From NCBI GenBank assembly GCA_030148005.1, contig JASBUI010000036.1, forward strand, positions 1 through 64,000: a stretch of DNA of 64,000 nucleotides. The letters run 5' to 3'. The notes beneath the pieces are model-generated. The model was not told where the DNA came from and ran no database searches. It worked only from the letters and a program-made list of their open reading frames with translations. Position 1 is the first letter of the stretch; the number at the start of each line of letters is the position of its first letter. The translations under genes were made by a program, and so were the position numbers. The DNA comes from Paracoccaceae bacterium. Its GTDB lineage: Bacteria; Pseudomonadota; Alphaproteobacteria; Rhodobacterales; Rhodobacteraceae. Of the stretch, positions 1 through 10,398 are shown one piece after another.

Positions 1-139
1 CATTGTCCAGACCGTGGACACGGGCAATACCGTCCCCAACAGAGAGCACACGGCCCACTTCGGCAACTTCAGCCTCTTGGCCAAAGTTCTTGATCTGCTC
101 CTTGAGGATCGCAGAGATTTCGGCTGCTTGGATACCCAT
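1..139 (-). CDS. atpA: F0F1 ATP synthase subunit alpha, N-terminal part (truncated by window edge)
   Basis: Reverse complement reads [46 protein letters not shown], typical AtpA N-terminus; directly follows atpH. Confidence 0.93.
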   Translation of the reverse strand, partial: MGIQAAEISAILKEQIKNFGQEAEVAEVGRVLSVGDGIARVHGLDN

Positions 140-777
140 TATCCGACCTCTTTCATGGTGTTCTGGAGTGCATTCAGCTTCGAACGGATCGACGTATCGA
201 TCATTTTCGAACCCACTTTAACAACGAGGCCACCGATGAGCTTTTCATCGACGGCCATCTTGATTTTCACGTCCTTGCCGACGGTCGCCTTAAGCGACTT
301 GGCAAGTTTGTCCTGCTGAGCCTTTGTCAGGGACTTGGCGGCAACCACATCTGCGGTCACTTCGCCACGGTCTTCGGCAATCATTCCGCGCAGCGCTGTC
401 AGAAGCTGCGGCAGAACGAAAAGGCGGCGCTTTGCCGACATCAGACCCAGCGAACTGGCAACTGTGTCTGAAAGCTTCATTGACTTGGCAATCGCAGCGA
501 TGGCTGCGCCTTGCTGCTCGCGGCTGTAAAGCGGCGAGTGAATCAGACTGTTGAAGTCACTGCTTTCGGCGATCGCTGCTGCCAGTGTATCAATATCGGC
601 CTCAAGCGACTTGAGAGCCTTGCCTTCTTTAGCCAGTTCAAAAATGGCTGTGGCATAGCGCTTTGCGATGCCTGAGGAGATCGAAGCTGGTTCGGACACG
701 TCCACCCTTCCGATGTCATTTTGGCCCCGCTCCCCCAACGTCGAGTGCAGGGCGGGGTTGTTTGGAACTGATGACAA
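139..777 (-). CDS. atpH: F0F1 ATP synthase subunit delta (start may be internal)
   Basis: ORF with [19 protein letters not shown] and C-terminal [27 protein letters not shown]; adjacent to atpA. Confidence 0.93.
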   Translation of the reverse strand: MSSVPNNPALHSTLGERGQNDIGRVDVSEPASISSGIAKRYATAIFELAKEGKALKSLEADIDTLAAAIAESSDFNSLIHSPLYSREQQGAAIAAIAKSMKLSDTVASSLGLMSAKRRLFVLPQLLTALRGMIAEDRGEVTADVVAAKSLTKAQQDKLAKSLKATVGKDVKIKMAVDEKLIGGLVVKVGSKMIDTSIRSKLNALQNTMKEVG

Positions 778-988
778 AGTATGCCACCGGTAAAATCACC
801 GGGGATGTAGCAGACGGGAATTTGACCTGCAACCGCCATGGTTACCTGTGGATAAAGCACTTATTTCAAGGTTTTCAATTGGTTGGCCGACATGCGACCT
901 AATGCGCAGTCAGTTTGAGCATTTTTTCTTCGCTCCGAAGGGTCAAAAACACGATTCCCCCCGCCTATTTGTCACCCTTGCGGCACAG

Positions 989-1732
989 CTATACCGGTTT
1001 GGGCTCGGGCTTGGTGATCCCTTCCAGCACCTCCAAGGGGCGCGATTTCAGGATCGGTGTTCCCTTGGGCCGCGCGCGCACCAGTTTTGTCGCCTCTACC
1101 AAAAGCACCCCGCCCGCATAATGGTTGGTGACTTTCCGGCCAAAACGTTCCCACATCTGACCCGTCCTCAGCCAAAAGCGGCGCTGGGTCGGCGGCTGAT
1201 AAAGCGCCGCCAGATGCCGCTCGGGGCTGAAGCCGTGTTTCTTGAGCTGGCTCTCAAGCTGTTTCAGGCTGTAGGGCTGACCAAAGCCAAAGGGCGTGGC
1301 ATCGCTTCGCGACCATAGGCCCGCGCGGTTCGGCACCACGAAAAGCGCCTTGCCTCCGGGGCCCAGAACCCGCCAGCTTTCGGTCAGGACTGCCGCCGGA
1401 TTTGTACTTGTCTCAAGCCCGTGCAGCAGGATCAGCCGGTCGATGCGCCCCGTCTCGATCGGCCACATCGCCTCTTCGCACATCGCGGCGACATTCGGCT
1501 GGCCGGCAGGCCATGACATCACCCCTTGGGGGCCGGGCATCAGAGCGATCACCCGGCGCGCATCTTTGAGGAAAGGACGCAGCACCGGCACCGCAAACCC
1601 GTAACCCGCAACCGTCTGGCCGTGAGCATCGGGCCACAACTCGATGATCTGGTCCCGGATGGCACGCTGCGCCGCCCGGCCAAGACCAGTCCTGTAGTAA
1701 AAGCTTTTTAGGTCCTGCACGTCGAGGTGCAT
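989..1732 (-). CDS. class I SAM-dependent methyltransferase
   Basis: 247 aa [40 protein letters not shown] resembles methyltransferase type 11; divergent to gloB. Confidence 0.8.
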   Translation of the reverse strand: MHLDVQDLKSFYYRTGLGRAAQRAIRDQIIELWPDAHGQTVAGYGFAVPVLRPFLKDARRVIALMPGPQGVMSWPAGQPNVAAMCEEAMWPIETGRIDRLILLHGLETSTNPAAVLTESWRVLGPGGKALFVVPNRAGLWSRSDATPFGFGQPYSLKQLESQLKKHGFSPERHLAALYQPPTQRRFWLRTGQMWERFGRKVTNHYAGGVLLVEATKLVRARPKGTPILKSRPLEVLEGITKPEPKPV

Positions 1733-1794
1733 TGCAGCCTGCCTTTGGATCGGACAACCTGATGGGGACTTTACTCAATCCGGATGAAAACACC

Positions 1795-2562
1795 ATGCCC
1801 ATGGAAATTGTGACTGTCCCCTGCCTTTCCGACAACTACGCCTTTCTTTGCCATGAACCTTCCAGCGGCATGACCGCGCTGGTGGATGCGCCCGAAGCAG
1901 GGCCCATCCTGAATGCGCTGAAAGAGCGGTCATGGACCTTGGATCAGATCCTGATCACCCACCACCATGACGATCACATCGACGGCGTCCCGCGTCTTGT
2001 GTCCGAAACAGGCGCAAAGGTTATCGGCGCTGCGGCGGATGCCCATCGCCTGCCGCCTCTGGACCGCGCCGTTGCCGAAGGTGACACCGTTATGGTCGGC
2101 CAAGAGGCCGGCGCGGTGATTGATGTCAGCGGCCATACGGTCGGGCATATCGCCTTTCACTTCCCGGGCGCCGGCGCTGTCTTTACCGCCGACAGCCTGA
2201 TGGCGCTGGGATGCGGACGCCTTTTCGAAGGCACCCCGGCCCAGATGTGGACCAGCCTGTCCAAACTTGCCGCCCTGCCGCCCGAAACGCGCGTTTGTTC
2301 GGGCCATGAATATACTGCCGCCAACGCCCGCTTCGCCCTGACGATAGAGCCCGCCAACAGCGCGCTGGCCGATCGCGCAGACCGCATCGCGGCGGCGCGG
2401 GCGCAGGGCAAGCCGACCGTTCCTTCGACACTTGCCGAAGAACTTGCGACCAATCCTTTCTTACGTTCGGGGTTGTCAGAAGTGAAATCTGCCATAAATA
2501 TGGTCGGCGCAACTGACGTCGAGGTTTTTACGGGAATCCGGCGGCTGAAAGATGCGTTCTGA
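1795..2562 (+). CDS. gloB: hydroxyacylglutathione hydrolase (glyoxalase II)
   Basis: MPMEIVTVPCLSDNYAFL...THHHDDHIDG metallo-beta-lactamase motif. Confidence 0.93.
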   Translation: MPMEIVTVPCLSDNYAFLCHEPSSGMTALVDAPEAGPILNALKERSWTLDQILITHHHDDHIDGVPRLVSETGAKVIGAAADAHRLPPLDRAVAEGDTVMVGQEAGAVIDVSGHTVGHIAFHFPGAGAVFTADSLMALGCGRLFEGTPAQMWTSLSKLAALPPETRVCSGHEYTAANARFALTIEPANSALADRADRIAAARAQGKPTVPSTLAEELATNPFLRSGLSEVKSAINMVGATDVEVFTGIRRLKDAF

Positions 2563-2760
2563 TGCAACCCCCAAACAAACCCGGCTGGTAACGCGAACGG
2601 CCAATTTATTGCCTGTTAAAGGGCAACACATACAAAATGTGACCGGATTTGTACAAAAAACGCTTGAAGGTCGGCGAATAAAACCGAACCTTAATAGCTA
2701 GAGGCCATGGTTCTGTAAGCGGCACCCGCCCAGACAGACCCCGATATAGGAGCACCGAAC

Positions 2761-5079
2761 GTGCCGTCATTTTCGAATACGCTCGAGCAAGCAATTCACT
2801 CTGCGCTGGCACTGGCCAATGCGCGGCGCCACGAACTTGCAACGTTGGAACATCTCCTTCTAGCACTCACTGACGAAGAGGATGCAGCCAAGGTCATGCA
2901 GGCCTGCGGTGTCGACCTTGAGGAACTCAAGAAAACCCTTGTGGATTTCATTGATGATGACCTCTCGACGCTGGTCACTGACATCGAAGGATCCGAAGCC
3001 GTCCCCACGGCCGCCTTCCAACGCGTGATCCAGCGCGCCGCCATCCACGTCCAGTCCTCTGGGCGCACCGAGGTGACCGGCGCCAACGTTCTTGTCGCGA
3101 TCTTTGCCGAACGCGAATCCAACGCCGCCTACTTCCTGCAAGAACAGGAAATGACGCGCTATGACGCCGTCAACTACATCGCCCATGGCGTCGCCAAGGA
3201 CCCGTCCTATGGCGAGTCACGCCCGATCACCGGCGCGCATGAGGTCGAGGAAGAGGCAGCACCAGAAACCGCCGAAAGCAAGGAAAGCGCGCTGGCCAAA
3301 TATTGCGTCGATCTGAACGCAAAGGCCCGCAAAGGCGAAGTGGACCCGCTGATCGGCCGCGACCATGAGGTTGAACGCTGCATTCAGGTTCTGTGCCGCC
3401 GGCGCAAGAACAACCCGCTTTTGGTGGGCGACCCCGGTGTAGGCAAAACCGCCATCGCCGAGGGCCTTGCCCGCAAGGTCGTAAATGGCGAAACGCCCGA
3501 AGTTCTGTCCAAGACCACGATCTATTCGCTGGACATGGGCGCGCTGTTGGCTGGCACGCGCTATCGCGGCGACTTTGAAGAGCGCCTCAAAGCGGTGGTG
3601 ACAGAGCTTGAAGATCACCCCGACGCCGTTCTGTTCATCGACGAGATCCACACGGTCATCGGCGCAGGCGCCACATCGGGCGGCGCAATGGATGCATCGA
3701 ACCTGCTGAAACCTGCCCTTCAGGGTGGCAAACTTCGCTGCATGGGATCGACCACCTACAAAGAGTTCCGCCAGCATTTCGAAAAGGACCGCGCCCTGTC
3801 GCGCAGGTTCCAGAAGATCGACGTGAACGAGCCTTCGGTCGATGATGCCGTCAAGATCCTGCGCGGGCTGAAGCCCTACTTCGAAGACCACCACGCAATC
3901 CGCTACACTTCGGATGCGATCAAATCGGCGGTGGAACTTTCGGCGCGCTATATTCACGACCGCAAACTGCCCGACAAGGCCATCGATGTGATCGATGAGG
4001 CCGGCGCGGCGCAGCATCTGGTCGTCGAATCCAAGCGCCGCAAGACGATCGGAGCGAAGGAAATCGAAGCGGTGGTCGCAAAGATCGCCCGCATCCCGCC
4101 CAAAAGCGTGTCCAAGGACGATGCCGAGGTTCTCAAGGACCTAGAAAAATCGCTCAAGCGCGTGGTCTTTGGTCAGGACACGGCAATCGAGGCGCTGTCG
4201 GCATCGATCAAGCTGGCACGTGCAGGTCTGCGCGAGCCGGAGAAACCGATTGGCAACTACCTCTTTGCCGGCCCCACGGGCGTCGGAAAGACCGAGGTTG
4301 CCAAACAGCTGGCCGATACGCTTGGTGTAGAACTTCTGCGCTTTGATATGTCCGAGTACATGGAGAAACACGCCGTCAGCCGTCTGATCGGCGCGCCTCC
4401 GGGCTATGTCGGCTTTGATCAGGGCGGGCTTTTGACCGATGGTGTCGACCAGCATCCGCACTGTGTTCTGCTGCTGGACGAGATCGAAAAGGCCCACCCG
4501 GATGTCTTTAACATCCTCTTGCAGGTCATGGACCACGGCAAGCTGACCGATCACAACGGTCGACAGGTCGATTTCCGCAACGTGGTGCTGATCATGACAT
4601 CCAACGCGGGCGCCTCTGACATGGCAAAGGCCGCGATCGGCTTTGGCCGCGACCGCCGCGAGGGTGAAGACACCGCCGCGATCGAGCGCACCTTCACGCC
4701 AGAGTTCCGCAACCGTCTGGATGCGGTGATCAGTTTTGGCACCCTGCCAAAAGAGGTCATCCTGCAGGTCGTCGAAAAGTTCGTTCTGCAACTGGAAGCC
4801 CAGCTTATGGACCGCAACGTCAGCATCGAGCTGACCCGCCCGGCCGCCGAGTGGCTTGCCGATCGCGGATATGACGACAAGATGGGCGCAAGGCCACTGG
4901 CCCGTGTCATTCAGGAGAGCATCAAGAAGCCTCTGGCCGAAGAGCTTTTGTTCGGCAAACTTGCCAAGGGCGGCGTGGTCAAGGTTGGCGTCAAGGCCGG
5001 AGAGTTGGATTTGACGATCCTTTCCCCAGAAAAGCCGCGGCTTTCCGGCGACAAGCCACCGCTGCTTACGGCAGAGTGA
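2761..5079 (+). CDS. clpA: ATP-dependent Clp protease ATP-binding subunit ClpA
   Basis: Two AAA modules ([26 protein letters not shown]) and N-terminal Clp_N repeats; GTG start. Confidence 0.96.
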   Translation: MPSFSNTLEQAIHSALALANARRHELATLEHLLLALTDEEDAAKVMQACGVDLEELKKTLVDFIDDDLSTLVTDIEGSEAVPTAAFQRVIQRAAIHVQSSGRTEVTGANVLVAIFAERESNAAYFLQEQEMTRYDAVNYIAHGVAKDPSYGESRPITGAHEVEEEAAPETAESKESALAKYCVDLNAKARKGEVDPLIGRDHEVERCIQVLCRRRKNNPLLVGDPGVGKTAIAEGLARKVVNGETPEVLSKTTIYSLDMGALLAGTRYRGDFEERLKAVVTELEDHPDAVLFIDEIHTVIGAGATSGGAMDASNLLKPALQGGKLRCMGSTTYKEFRQHFEKDRALSRRFQKIDVNEPSVDDAVKILRGLKPYFEDHHAIRYTSDAIKSAVELSARYIHDRKLPDKAIDVIDEAGAAQHLVVESKRRKTIGAKEIEAVVAKIARIPPKSVSKDDAEVLKDLEKSLKRVVFGQDTAIEALSASIKLARAGLREPEKPIGNYLFAGPTGVGKTEVAKQLADTLGVELLRFDMSEYMEKHAVSRLIGAPPGYVGFDQGGLLTDGVDQHPHCVLLLDEIEKAHPDVFNILLQVMDHGKLTDHNGRQVDFRNVVLIMTSNAGASDMAKAAIGFGRDRREGEDTAAIERTFTPEFRNRLDAVISFGTLPKEVILQVVEKFVLQLEAQLMDRNVSIELTRPAAEWLADRGYDDKMGARPLARVIQESIKKPLAEELLFGKLAKGGVVKVGVKAGELDLTILSPEKPRLSGDKPPLLTAE

Positions 5080-6047
5080 CAAAGGCCTGGGCAACAGCCC
5101 TATTCATATCCTTCGCCATGCCCGCCATGGCGGAGGATTTTTCATTGGGCCTTCCGATTGACTGTGTCCTTGGCCAGGACTGTTACATTCAGAACTACGT
5201 CGATCATGCGCCCGGCCCCGAGGCATCCGATTTCACCTGTGGCACGCTGACCAACGACACCCACAAAGGCACCGACATCGGTCTGTTGAACCTCGCCGCC
5301 ATGCGCCGCGGCGTTTCCGTTCTGGCCGCAGCGCCCGGCGTGGTGACCGGCACCCGTGACGGGGTTCCCGATATCTCTATCCGCGATCCTGCCGCCCCCG
5401 ACTTTCGCGGCCGCGAGTGCGGCAATGGCGTTGTGCTGCGCCACCCCGGCGGCTGGGAGACGCAGTACTGTCACATGAAACAGGGCTCTATCCGTGTCAA
5501 AAGCGGCCAGGTCGTGCACAGGGGCGAAAGCCTGGGCATGGTCGGCTTAAGTGGCCAGACCGAATTTCCCCATGTCCACCTGTCAGTGCGCAAGAACGCA
5601 GCAGTCGTCGATCCCTTCGCCGCCGAATTTGCCCAGAACTGCGGCGCAGAGCAGCATCAGCTTTGGACAGATCCCGTGGCCTATGTGCCGGGCGGGCTTT
5701 TGACGCTAGGCTTTTCCGAAAACCTGCCCCGCTTTGCCGACATCCGCGACCGGGACATTGCGCAGACGACCTTGGGCGCTGATGCCCCTGCGCTAGTCCT
5801 TTGGGGCAATTTCTTTGGCGGGCGCAAGGGCGACCGGGTCGAGATATCGATCGACGGGCCAGCCGGTTTTCGTTTTCGCAAGGTGCTGACGCTTGAGCGC
5901 AAACAGGCGATATTTTTTCGCGCCAGCGGCAAGAAACGCCCCCCCGGCGGCTGGCCCGAAGGGCGCTATGACGGCCGGATCAGCCTGATCCGCGGCGACG
6001 CGGTGCTGTCGACAAAGACAAGCCTTGTGACAATTACTTCTCGGTGA
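5076..6047 (+). CDS. M23 family metallopeptidase (LytM-like), secreted
   Basis: Signal peptide; HKGTDIGLLN..., HVHLSVRKN LytM-type motifs; GTG start overlapping clpA stop. Confidence 0.83.
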   Translation: MTKAWATALFISFAMPAMAEDFSLGLPIDCVLGQDCYIQNYVDHAPGPEASDFTCGTLTNDTHKGTDIGLLNLAAMRRGVSVLAAAPGVVTGTRDGVPDISIRDPAAPDFRGRECGNGVVLRHPGGWETQYCHMKQGSIRVKSGQVVHRGESLGMVGLSGQTEFPHVHLSVRKNAAVVDPFAAEFAQNCGAEQHQLWTDPVAYVPGGLLTLGFSENLPRFADIRDRDIAQTTLGADAPALVLWGNFFGGRKGDRVEISIDGPAGFRFRKVLTLERKQAIFFRASGKKRPPGGWPEGRYDGRISLIRGDAVLSTKTSLVTITSR

Positions 6048-8505
6048 ACTTGATCTCTATCCGCCGGTTCTGCGCCCGCGCCTCGGGCGTGTCCTCGGAA
6101 TTGATCGGCTGGTACTGCCCAAAGCCGTTGGCCGAAAGGCGATCGGGCGGCAGGCCCAGATGTTCGATCATGTAACGCACGACCGAAAGCGCCCGGCCCT
6201 GGCTAAGTTCCCAGTTATCAGCGTATTTGCCGGTGCCGCTTAGCGGGATGTTGTCGGTGTGACCATCGACGCGAAGAACCCAGTCAATCTCGGGCGGGAT
6301 CTGATCGACCACTTCCAGAAGGATCGAAGCGATCTTGGATATCTCATCCCTGCCCGCATCGGAAAGCTGAACATCGCCCGGCTGAAACAACACTTCGGAG
6401 GCAAAGACAAAGCGGTCGCCAACGATCTTGACGCCCGGACGCTTGCCAAGGATATCGCGCACCTTGCCGAAGAACTCTGAGCGGTAGCGCGCAAGTGTCT
6501 TGGCCTCATCGGCCAGCGCCTTGGCCTCAGCCTCCAGCCTTTTGCGCTCTGCCTCTTCAAGCTCGGCGCGTTTTTTCTGTTCGGCGGCCGCCCGCGCCAG
6601 CGCTGCGTTCAATTCGCTTCCCAGCGCTTCAAGCTGCACCTTGGAGGCCGCATCGCGCACGCCGGCCTCATCGATCAGCGCCTGCAGGACGCCAAGTTGA
6701 TTGCGCAGCGCCGCGACCTGTTCGTTCAAAAGCGCCACACGCCTTTCGCTTTCGGCGGACTTGGCGGTTTCTTGTGCCAGCGCCTTGTTGGCGGTCGACA
6801 AAAGCGCGGCCTGCTTTTCACTTTCGCTCATCGTGCGGGCAAGGGCCTGCTCTGCCGCCAGCTTGGCGGCCAGAGCCGCTGTCAGGTCAGAGACGACCTT
6901 GCCGCGATCCTGAGAGGCCTCGGCAAGCGACTTGTTTTCCGCCTGCGCCGCCAAAAGTGCCTTTTGCGCCGCCTCAAGCGCCGCCGAATTTTCGCTGGAC
7001 GACAAAAGCGCGGCGGCCAGTTGCGCATCCAGATCCTTTTTGGCGGCCTGCGCGGCGGCCAATAGCGTCAGCGTTTCTTCGGCCTCTTTGCGCTGTTTTT
7101 CCAGCGCCAGCGTCATCGCCGTCAGTTCGGTATCCGCGTTTTCAAGCCGTTTGCGCAAAGCTTCGGCAGCGGCGGCATCGGCAAGGCCCTTGGCCTCTTC
7201 ATCGGTCAGCTTGGCGGTGGCATCCGCAAGTTGCGCGCGCAGCGCCCTTGCCGCGGCAATCTCGGCCAGACGCGCCTTTTCTTCGGCGCCAAGCTTTTCC
7301 TGCGAAGCATCCAATTGCTGTTTCAGCGCAAGCGCCGCTGCCTGCTGGGCCAGAAGCGCCGCCTCTTTTTCGTCGATCGACGCTTTGCTTGCCTCAAGCT
7401 GTTTGCGCAGCGCCTCGGCCGCGGCCAGCTGCGCAAGACGTTCAGCATCGGTTTCGCTAAGCGATGCCTGCATCTCATCCAGCCGCTTTTTCAGCGCAAG
7501 GGCGGCGGCATCGCCGGCCACGCGCGCAGCTTCGGCATCGCTTAGGCGGGCCTGAAGCTCTTGGTTGTTGGCCTGATCAACAGCCCGCGCCGTTCGCTCA
7601 TCGGCAAGGGTCTCTTGTAGCGACACAAGGCGCTCGCGCAGGGCGGCGGCGGCATCCTGTTGCTGGCTAAGCCGGCTTGATCCCTGATCAAGCGCTGCCT
7701 GTAGCTCCAAAAGGCGCGACGCCATGGACTGTGATTTCTCTTTCTCATCGCCAAGCGCCTTGTCGGCTGCAGCCAGTTGCGCCTGAAGCGCGACCAGTTG
7801 CTGGGCCTGCGTGTCGGCCTGCGATTTCGTCTCATCAAGCTGAGCAAGGGCCGCCGCGAGCGAGGTATCGCGGCTGGCCACCCTTGCGCGCAAATCGGCG
7901 ATCAGCGCATCCAGCGCCTCGCGCCGCGCCGCCGCCAACCGTGCCGCTTCGGTGCCTGCGTCAATCTCATCGCGGGCCGTGGCCAAAGCCAGTTGCAACG
8001 CTTCCTGCTCGGTGATCAGCTTGGCCTGCGCCGCCTCAAGATCACTGACCTTGGCGCTGAGAGTGACGCCCTGGCCCAGCGCCGCGTCACGCTCTGCCAT
8101 AAGGGATGCAACCTGCGCCTCGAAACTGGTGATCTGAGCGCTCTTCTTTTCAAGATCGCTGGCTTGGGCATTGCTAAGCGTCGTCAGCCGCGCAATCAGC
8201 GCCGACTGCTGATCGGCCTGTGTCTTTGCATCACTCAGGTTGAGGCTGAGCTGTGAAACCTGCCCCTCAAGCTCAAACGCGCGCTGCTGCTCAAGTCCCA
8301 GTGCACGCGCCAGTGAATTGACCTCGGCCGTCAGGGCGTCAAGCTGACTTTCCTGCCCGGTGATCTGTTCGCGCAGCGCAAACTGGACGATCATAAAGAT
8401 CGTCAGAACAAACATCAGGACCAGCAAAAGCGCCGTCATCGCATCGACGAACCCCGGCCAGATCGAGGCCTGAAAGCGTTGGCCGGTGCGGCGTGAAAGA
8501 GCCAT
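6034..8505 (-). CDS. MotB/OmpA-like peptidoglycan-binding protein with extended coiled coil
   Basis: One N-terminal TM helix (WPGFVDAMTALLLVLMFVLTIFMIVQF), ~620 aa Ala/Glu/Lys/Leu coiled coil, C-terminal OmpA domain (RVDGHTDNIPL...LSQGRALSVVRYM...NRRIEIKF). Confidence 0.88.
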   Translation of the reverse strand: MALSRRTGQRFQASIWPGFVDAMTALLLVLMFVLTIFMIVQFALREQITGQESQLDALTAEVNSLARALGLEQQRAFELEGQVSQLSLNLSDAKTQADQQSALIARLTTLSNAQASDLEKKSAQITSFEAQVASLMAERDAALGQGVTLSAKVSDLEAAQAKLITEQEALQLALATARDEIDAGTEAARLAAARREALDALIADLRARVASRDTSLAAALAQLDETKSQADTQAQQLVALQAQLAAADKALGDEKEKSQSMASRLLELQAALDQGSSRLSQQQDAAAALRERLVSLQETLADERTARAVDQANNQELQARLSDAEAARVAGDAAALALKKRLDEMQASLSETDAERLAQLAAAEALRKQLEASKASIDEKEAALLAQQAAALALKQQLDASQEKLGAEEKARLAEIAAARALRAQLADATAKLTDEEAKGLADAAAAEALRKRLENADTELTAMTLALEKQRKEAEETLTLLAAAQAAKKDLDAQLAAALLSSSENSAALEAAQKALLAAQAENKSLAEASQDRGKVVSDLTAALAAKLAAEQALARTMSESEKQAALLSTANKALAQETAKSAESERRVALLNEQVAALRNQLGVLQALIDEAGVRDAASKVQLEALGSELNAALARAAAEQKKRAELEEAERKRLEAEAKALADEAKTLARYRSEFFGKVRDILGKRPGVKIVGDRFVFASEVLFQPGDVQLSDAGRDEISKIASILLEVVDQIPPEIDWVLRVDGHTDNIPLSGTGKYADNWELSQGRALSVVRYMIEHLGLPPDRLSANGFGQYQPINSEDTPEARAQNRRIEIKFTEK
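7090..7509 (-). repeat. Five tandem 28-residue (84 bp) repeats inside the coiled-coil protein
   Basis: AAALALKKRLDEMQASLSETDAERLAQL / AAAEALRKQLEASKASIDEKEAALLAQQ / AAALALKQQLDASQEKLGAEEKARLAEI / AAARALRAQLADATAKLTDEEAKGLADA / AAAEALRKRLENADTELTAMTLALEKQR. Confidence 0.85.
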
Positions 8506-8508
8506 GGC

Positions 8509-9708
8509 CTAGCCTTTCCGCGGACTGACCGACGATATTGGTTCGGCCAATTGGCGAATGGTTTTGGTCAGCGCGGCAATGTCGGTGCGCAGATCGGAAA
8601 TGCTTTCCTGACGTCCCGCGGACATCTCTTCAAGAATGCGCAAAAGCTGAACGTCGATAGAACGAAGGCGCATCCGGCTTTCGGCGTCTACATGTTCGCC
8701 CGTTGTCAGGTTCTCTTGGCGCTCGATGGCATCGATCAGCCGGTCCTGCCCGTCGGCGACACGCACAAGCGCCTCTGCCGTGGCATCGCCCGCCTCCATC
8801 GTCTTGGTCATCCGTTCAATCGAATTGGCCAGCACATCCAGCTTTTCATCCAGCATCGACCGGCTGACGTCGGACTGCGTGAACATCGTGTTCATCGCTT
8901 CCATCTGTTCGGCCATGTGATCCAGAACCGCCGCCACGGCGCTTTGGTCGGGTGAGCCTTCACTGTCGCCGGTCGAAAAGCCAAGGCGCGTGATGGTCGA
9001 CATCCATTCTTCGAGTTCGCGGTAAAAACGGTTCTGCCCGTGGCCCGCAAACAGCTCCAGAAGCCCCACCACCAATGAGCCCGCAAGCCCCAAAAGCGAG
9101 GATGAAAAGGCAACGCCCATGCCGCCAAGTTGTGCCTCTAGCCCCGTCATCAGGCGGCCGAACACCTCGATCCCGCCCTCGTTGCCCTGCGGCGCAAGCG
9201 ATTTGATCGTCTCGACAACCGCAGGAACCGTGGTCGCCAGACCATAGAAGGTGCCCAGAAGGCCAAGGAAGATCAGAAGGTTGACGATATAGCGCGTGAT
9301 GTCGCGAACTTCGTCGATGCGCGTTGCAACCGAATCAAGGATCGAACGCGCCGAGGCTGATCCGATCTGCATCCTTGCCCCGCGTGTCCGCAAAAGCGCG
9401 GCAAGCGGCGCCAGAAGCCGCGGCGCCTGTTCAGCAGCACCGTTGTTGTCGGCTTGCTTGACGAACCACTTGATCCAACTGGCCGAACGCGAGATTTGGC
9501 CGACCTGCCAGAAACAGGCAAAGACGCCGATTACGAAGACAAAGAAGATAAAGCTGTTGAGGTAGGGGTTTGCAAGAAAGACCCCCGACACCCGCGGAAA
9601 GGCCACCGCGCCGCCAAGTGTGACAAGCCCAAGCGTCACCAGCATCAGCAACAGCTGAGTTACCGGTTGGGTAAAGAACGGCTCGGCCTCGCGATCGGGT
9701 TGGTCCAT
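8509..9708 (-). CDS. MotA/TolQ/ExbB-like proton channel family protein
   Basis: MDQPDREAEPFFTQPVTQLLLMLVTLG..., GLLGTFYGLATTVPAVVETI and GMGVAFSSSLLGLAGSLVVG are typical of MotA/ExbB; stop lies 3 bp before the MotB-like gene. Confidence 0.85.
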   Translation of the reverse strand: MDQPDREAEPFFTQPVTQLLLMLVTLGLVTLGGAVAFPRVSGVFLANPYLNSFIFFVFVIGVFACFWQVGQISRSASWIKWFVKQADNNGAAEQAPRLLAPLAALLRTRGARMQIGSASARSILDSVATRIDEVRDITRYIVNLLIFLGLLGTFYGLATTVPAVVETIKSLAPQGNEGGIEVFGRLMTGLEAQLGGMGVAFSSSLLGLAGSLVVGLLELFAGHGQNRFYRELEEWMSTITRLGFSTGDSEGSPDQSAVAAVLDHMAEQMEAMNTMFTQSDVSRSMLDEKLDVLANSIERMTKTMEAGDATAEALVRVADGQDRLIDAIERQENLTTGEHVDAESRMRLRSIDVQLLRILEEMSAGRQESISDLRTDIAALTKTIRQLAEPISSVSPRKG

Positions 9709-9792
9709 CAGGTTTGGTCCTGACCATTTTGCGCTAGGCCGGAAGATAGTTCGGTAAGCCAGACAAGCCAACCAACAATCGTCAAATTCACG

Positions 9793-10335
9793 TCAAGCAC
9801 CAGTCAATTCGCGCACGCGTTCGCTAAGCCAACGCATGTCGGGGTCGTCAATGCCTAATTCTGCCAGATTTTCGGTCGTGTTGAAAAGATACTCTGTATT
9901 CGGCCCCCGCCCGCCAACCGCGCGGGCGATGATCCGGGCCTGCTCATCCAGTGGAAGGCCGCCGCAATACTGGACGTGATCGGCATCGATGACATAGGCC
10001 AGCGCGCAAACTTCGCGCCCATCACCAAGGGTGACGGTAAGGTCCCGTTCGACATAGGCCGACGATATCAGCTCACGCTCGCGCAGGTAGGCAAGCGTCT
10101 GATCCCAGTCGCCCGGCTCAACCTCGAAGGCCAGACCAAGGCATGCACTGTCCTGCGCCTCATCCAGCGCCAGAACCAGCCCCGGATCGTCCTGTGTTCC
10201 GCGATGGTGGATCGAGCGCATGCAAAACGACCGGTGGTATCCGCGCAGTGTTGCAACCTTTCGGTCGCGATAGGCAAAGCCCGGGTGCCAGATCAGCGAT
10301 CCATACCCAAATACCCATCTTGTCGCGTCGCTCAT
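9793..10335 (-). CDS. gamma-glutamylcyclotransferase (ChaC-like)
   Basis: WVFGYGSLIWHPGF motif; 180 aa. Confidence 0.9.
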   Translation of the reverse strand: MSDATRWVFGYGSLIWHPGFAYRDRKVATLRGYHRSFCMRSIHHRGTQDDPGLVLALDEAQDSACLGLAFEVEPGDWDQTLAYLRERELISSAYVERDLTVTLGDGREVCALAYVIDADHVQYCGGLPLDEQARIIARAVGGRGPNTEYLFNTTENLAELGIDDPDMRWLSERVRELTGA

Positions 10336-10398
10336 GCACTGGTCCTCCTGCCTTGCGCCCTATAAACACCAGCCAGTCCCCAAGTGGAAGGTCCCCAA

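Noticed and set aside
2663-2696. CTTGAA near a TTAATA as a sigma-32 promoter for clpA
   Set aside because: Spacing between elements is too long for the RpoH consensus I know and the -10 match is weak.
3217-4017. Minus-strand ORFs (266 and 317 aa) within clpA
   Set aside because: Antisense to a highly conserved gene; no independent support.
6495-7555. Long plus-strand ORFs (321 and 207 aa, Ala/Ser/Pro/Arg-rich) opposite the coiled-coil gene
   Set aside because: Low-complexity antisense products of the Ala/Lys/Glu codon repeats.
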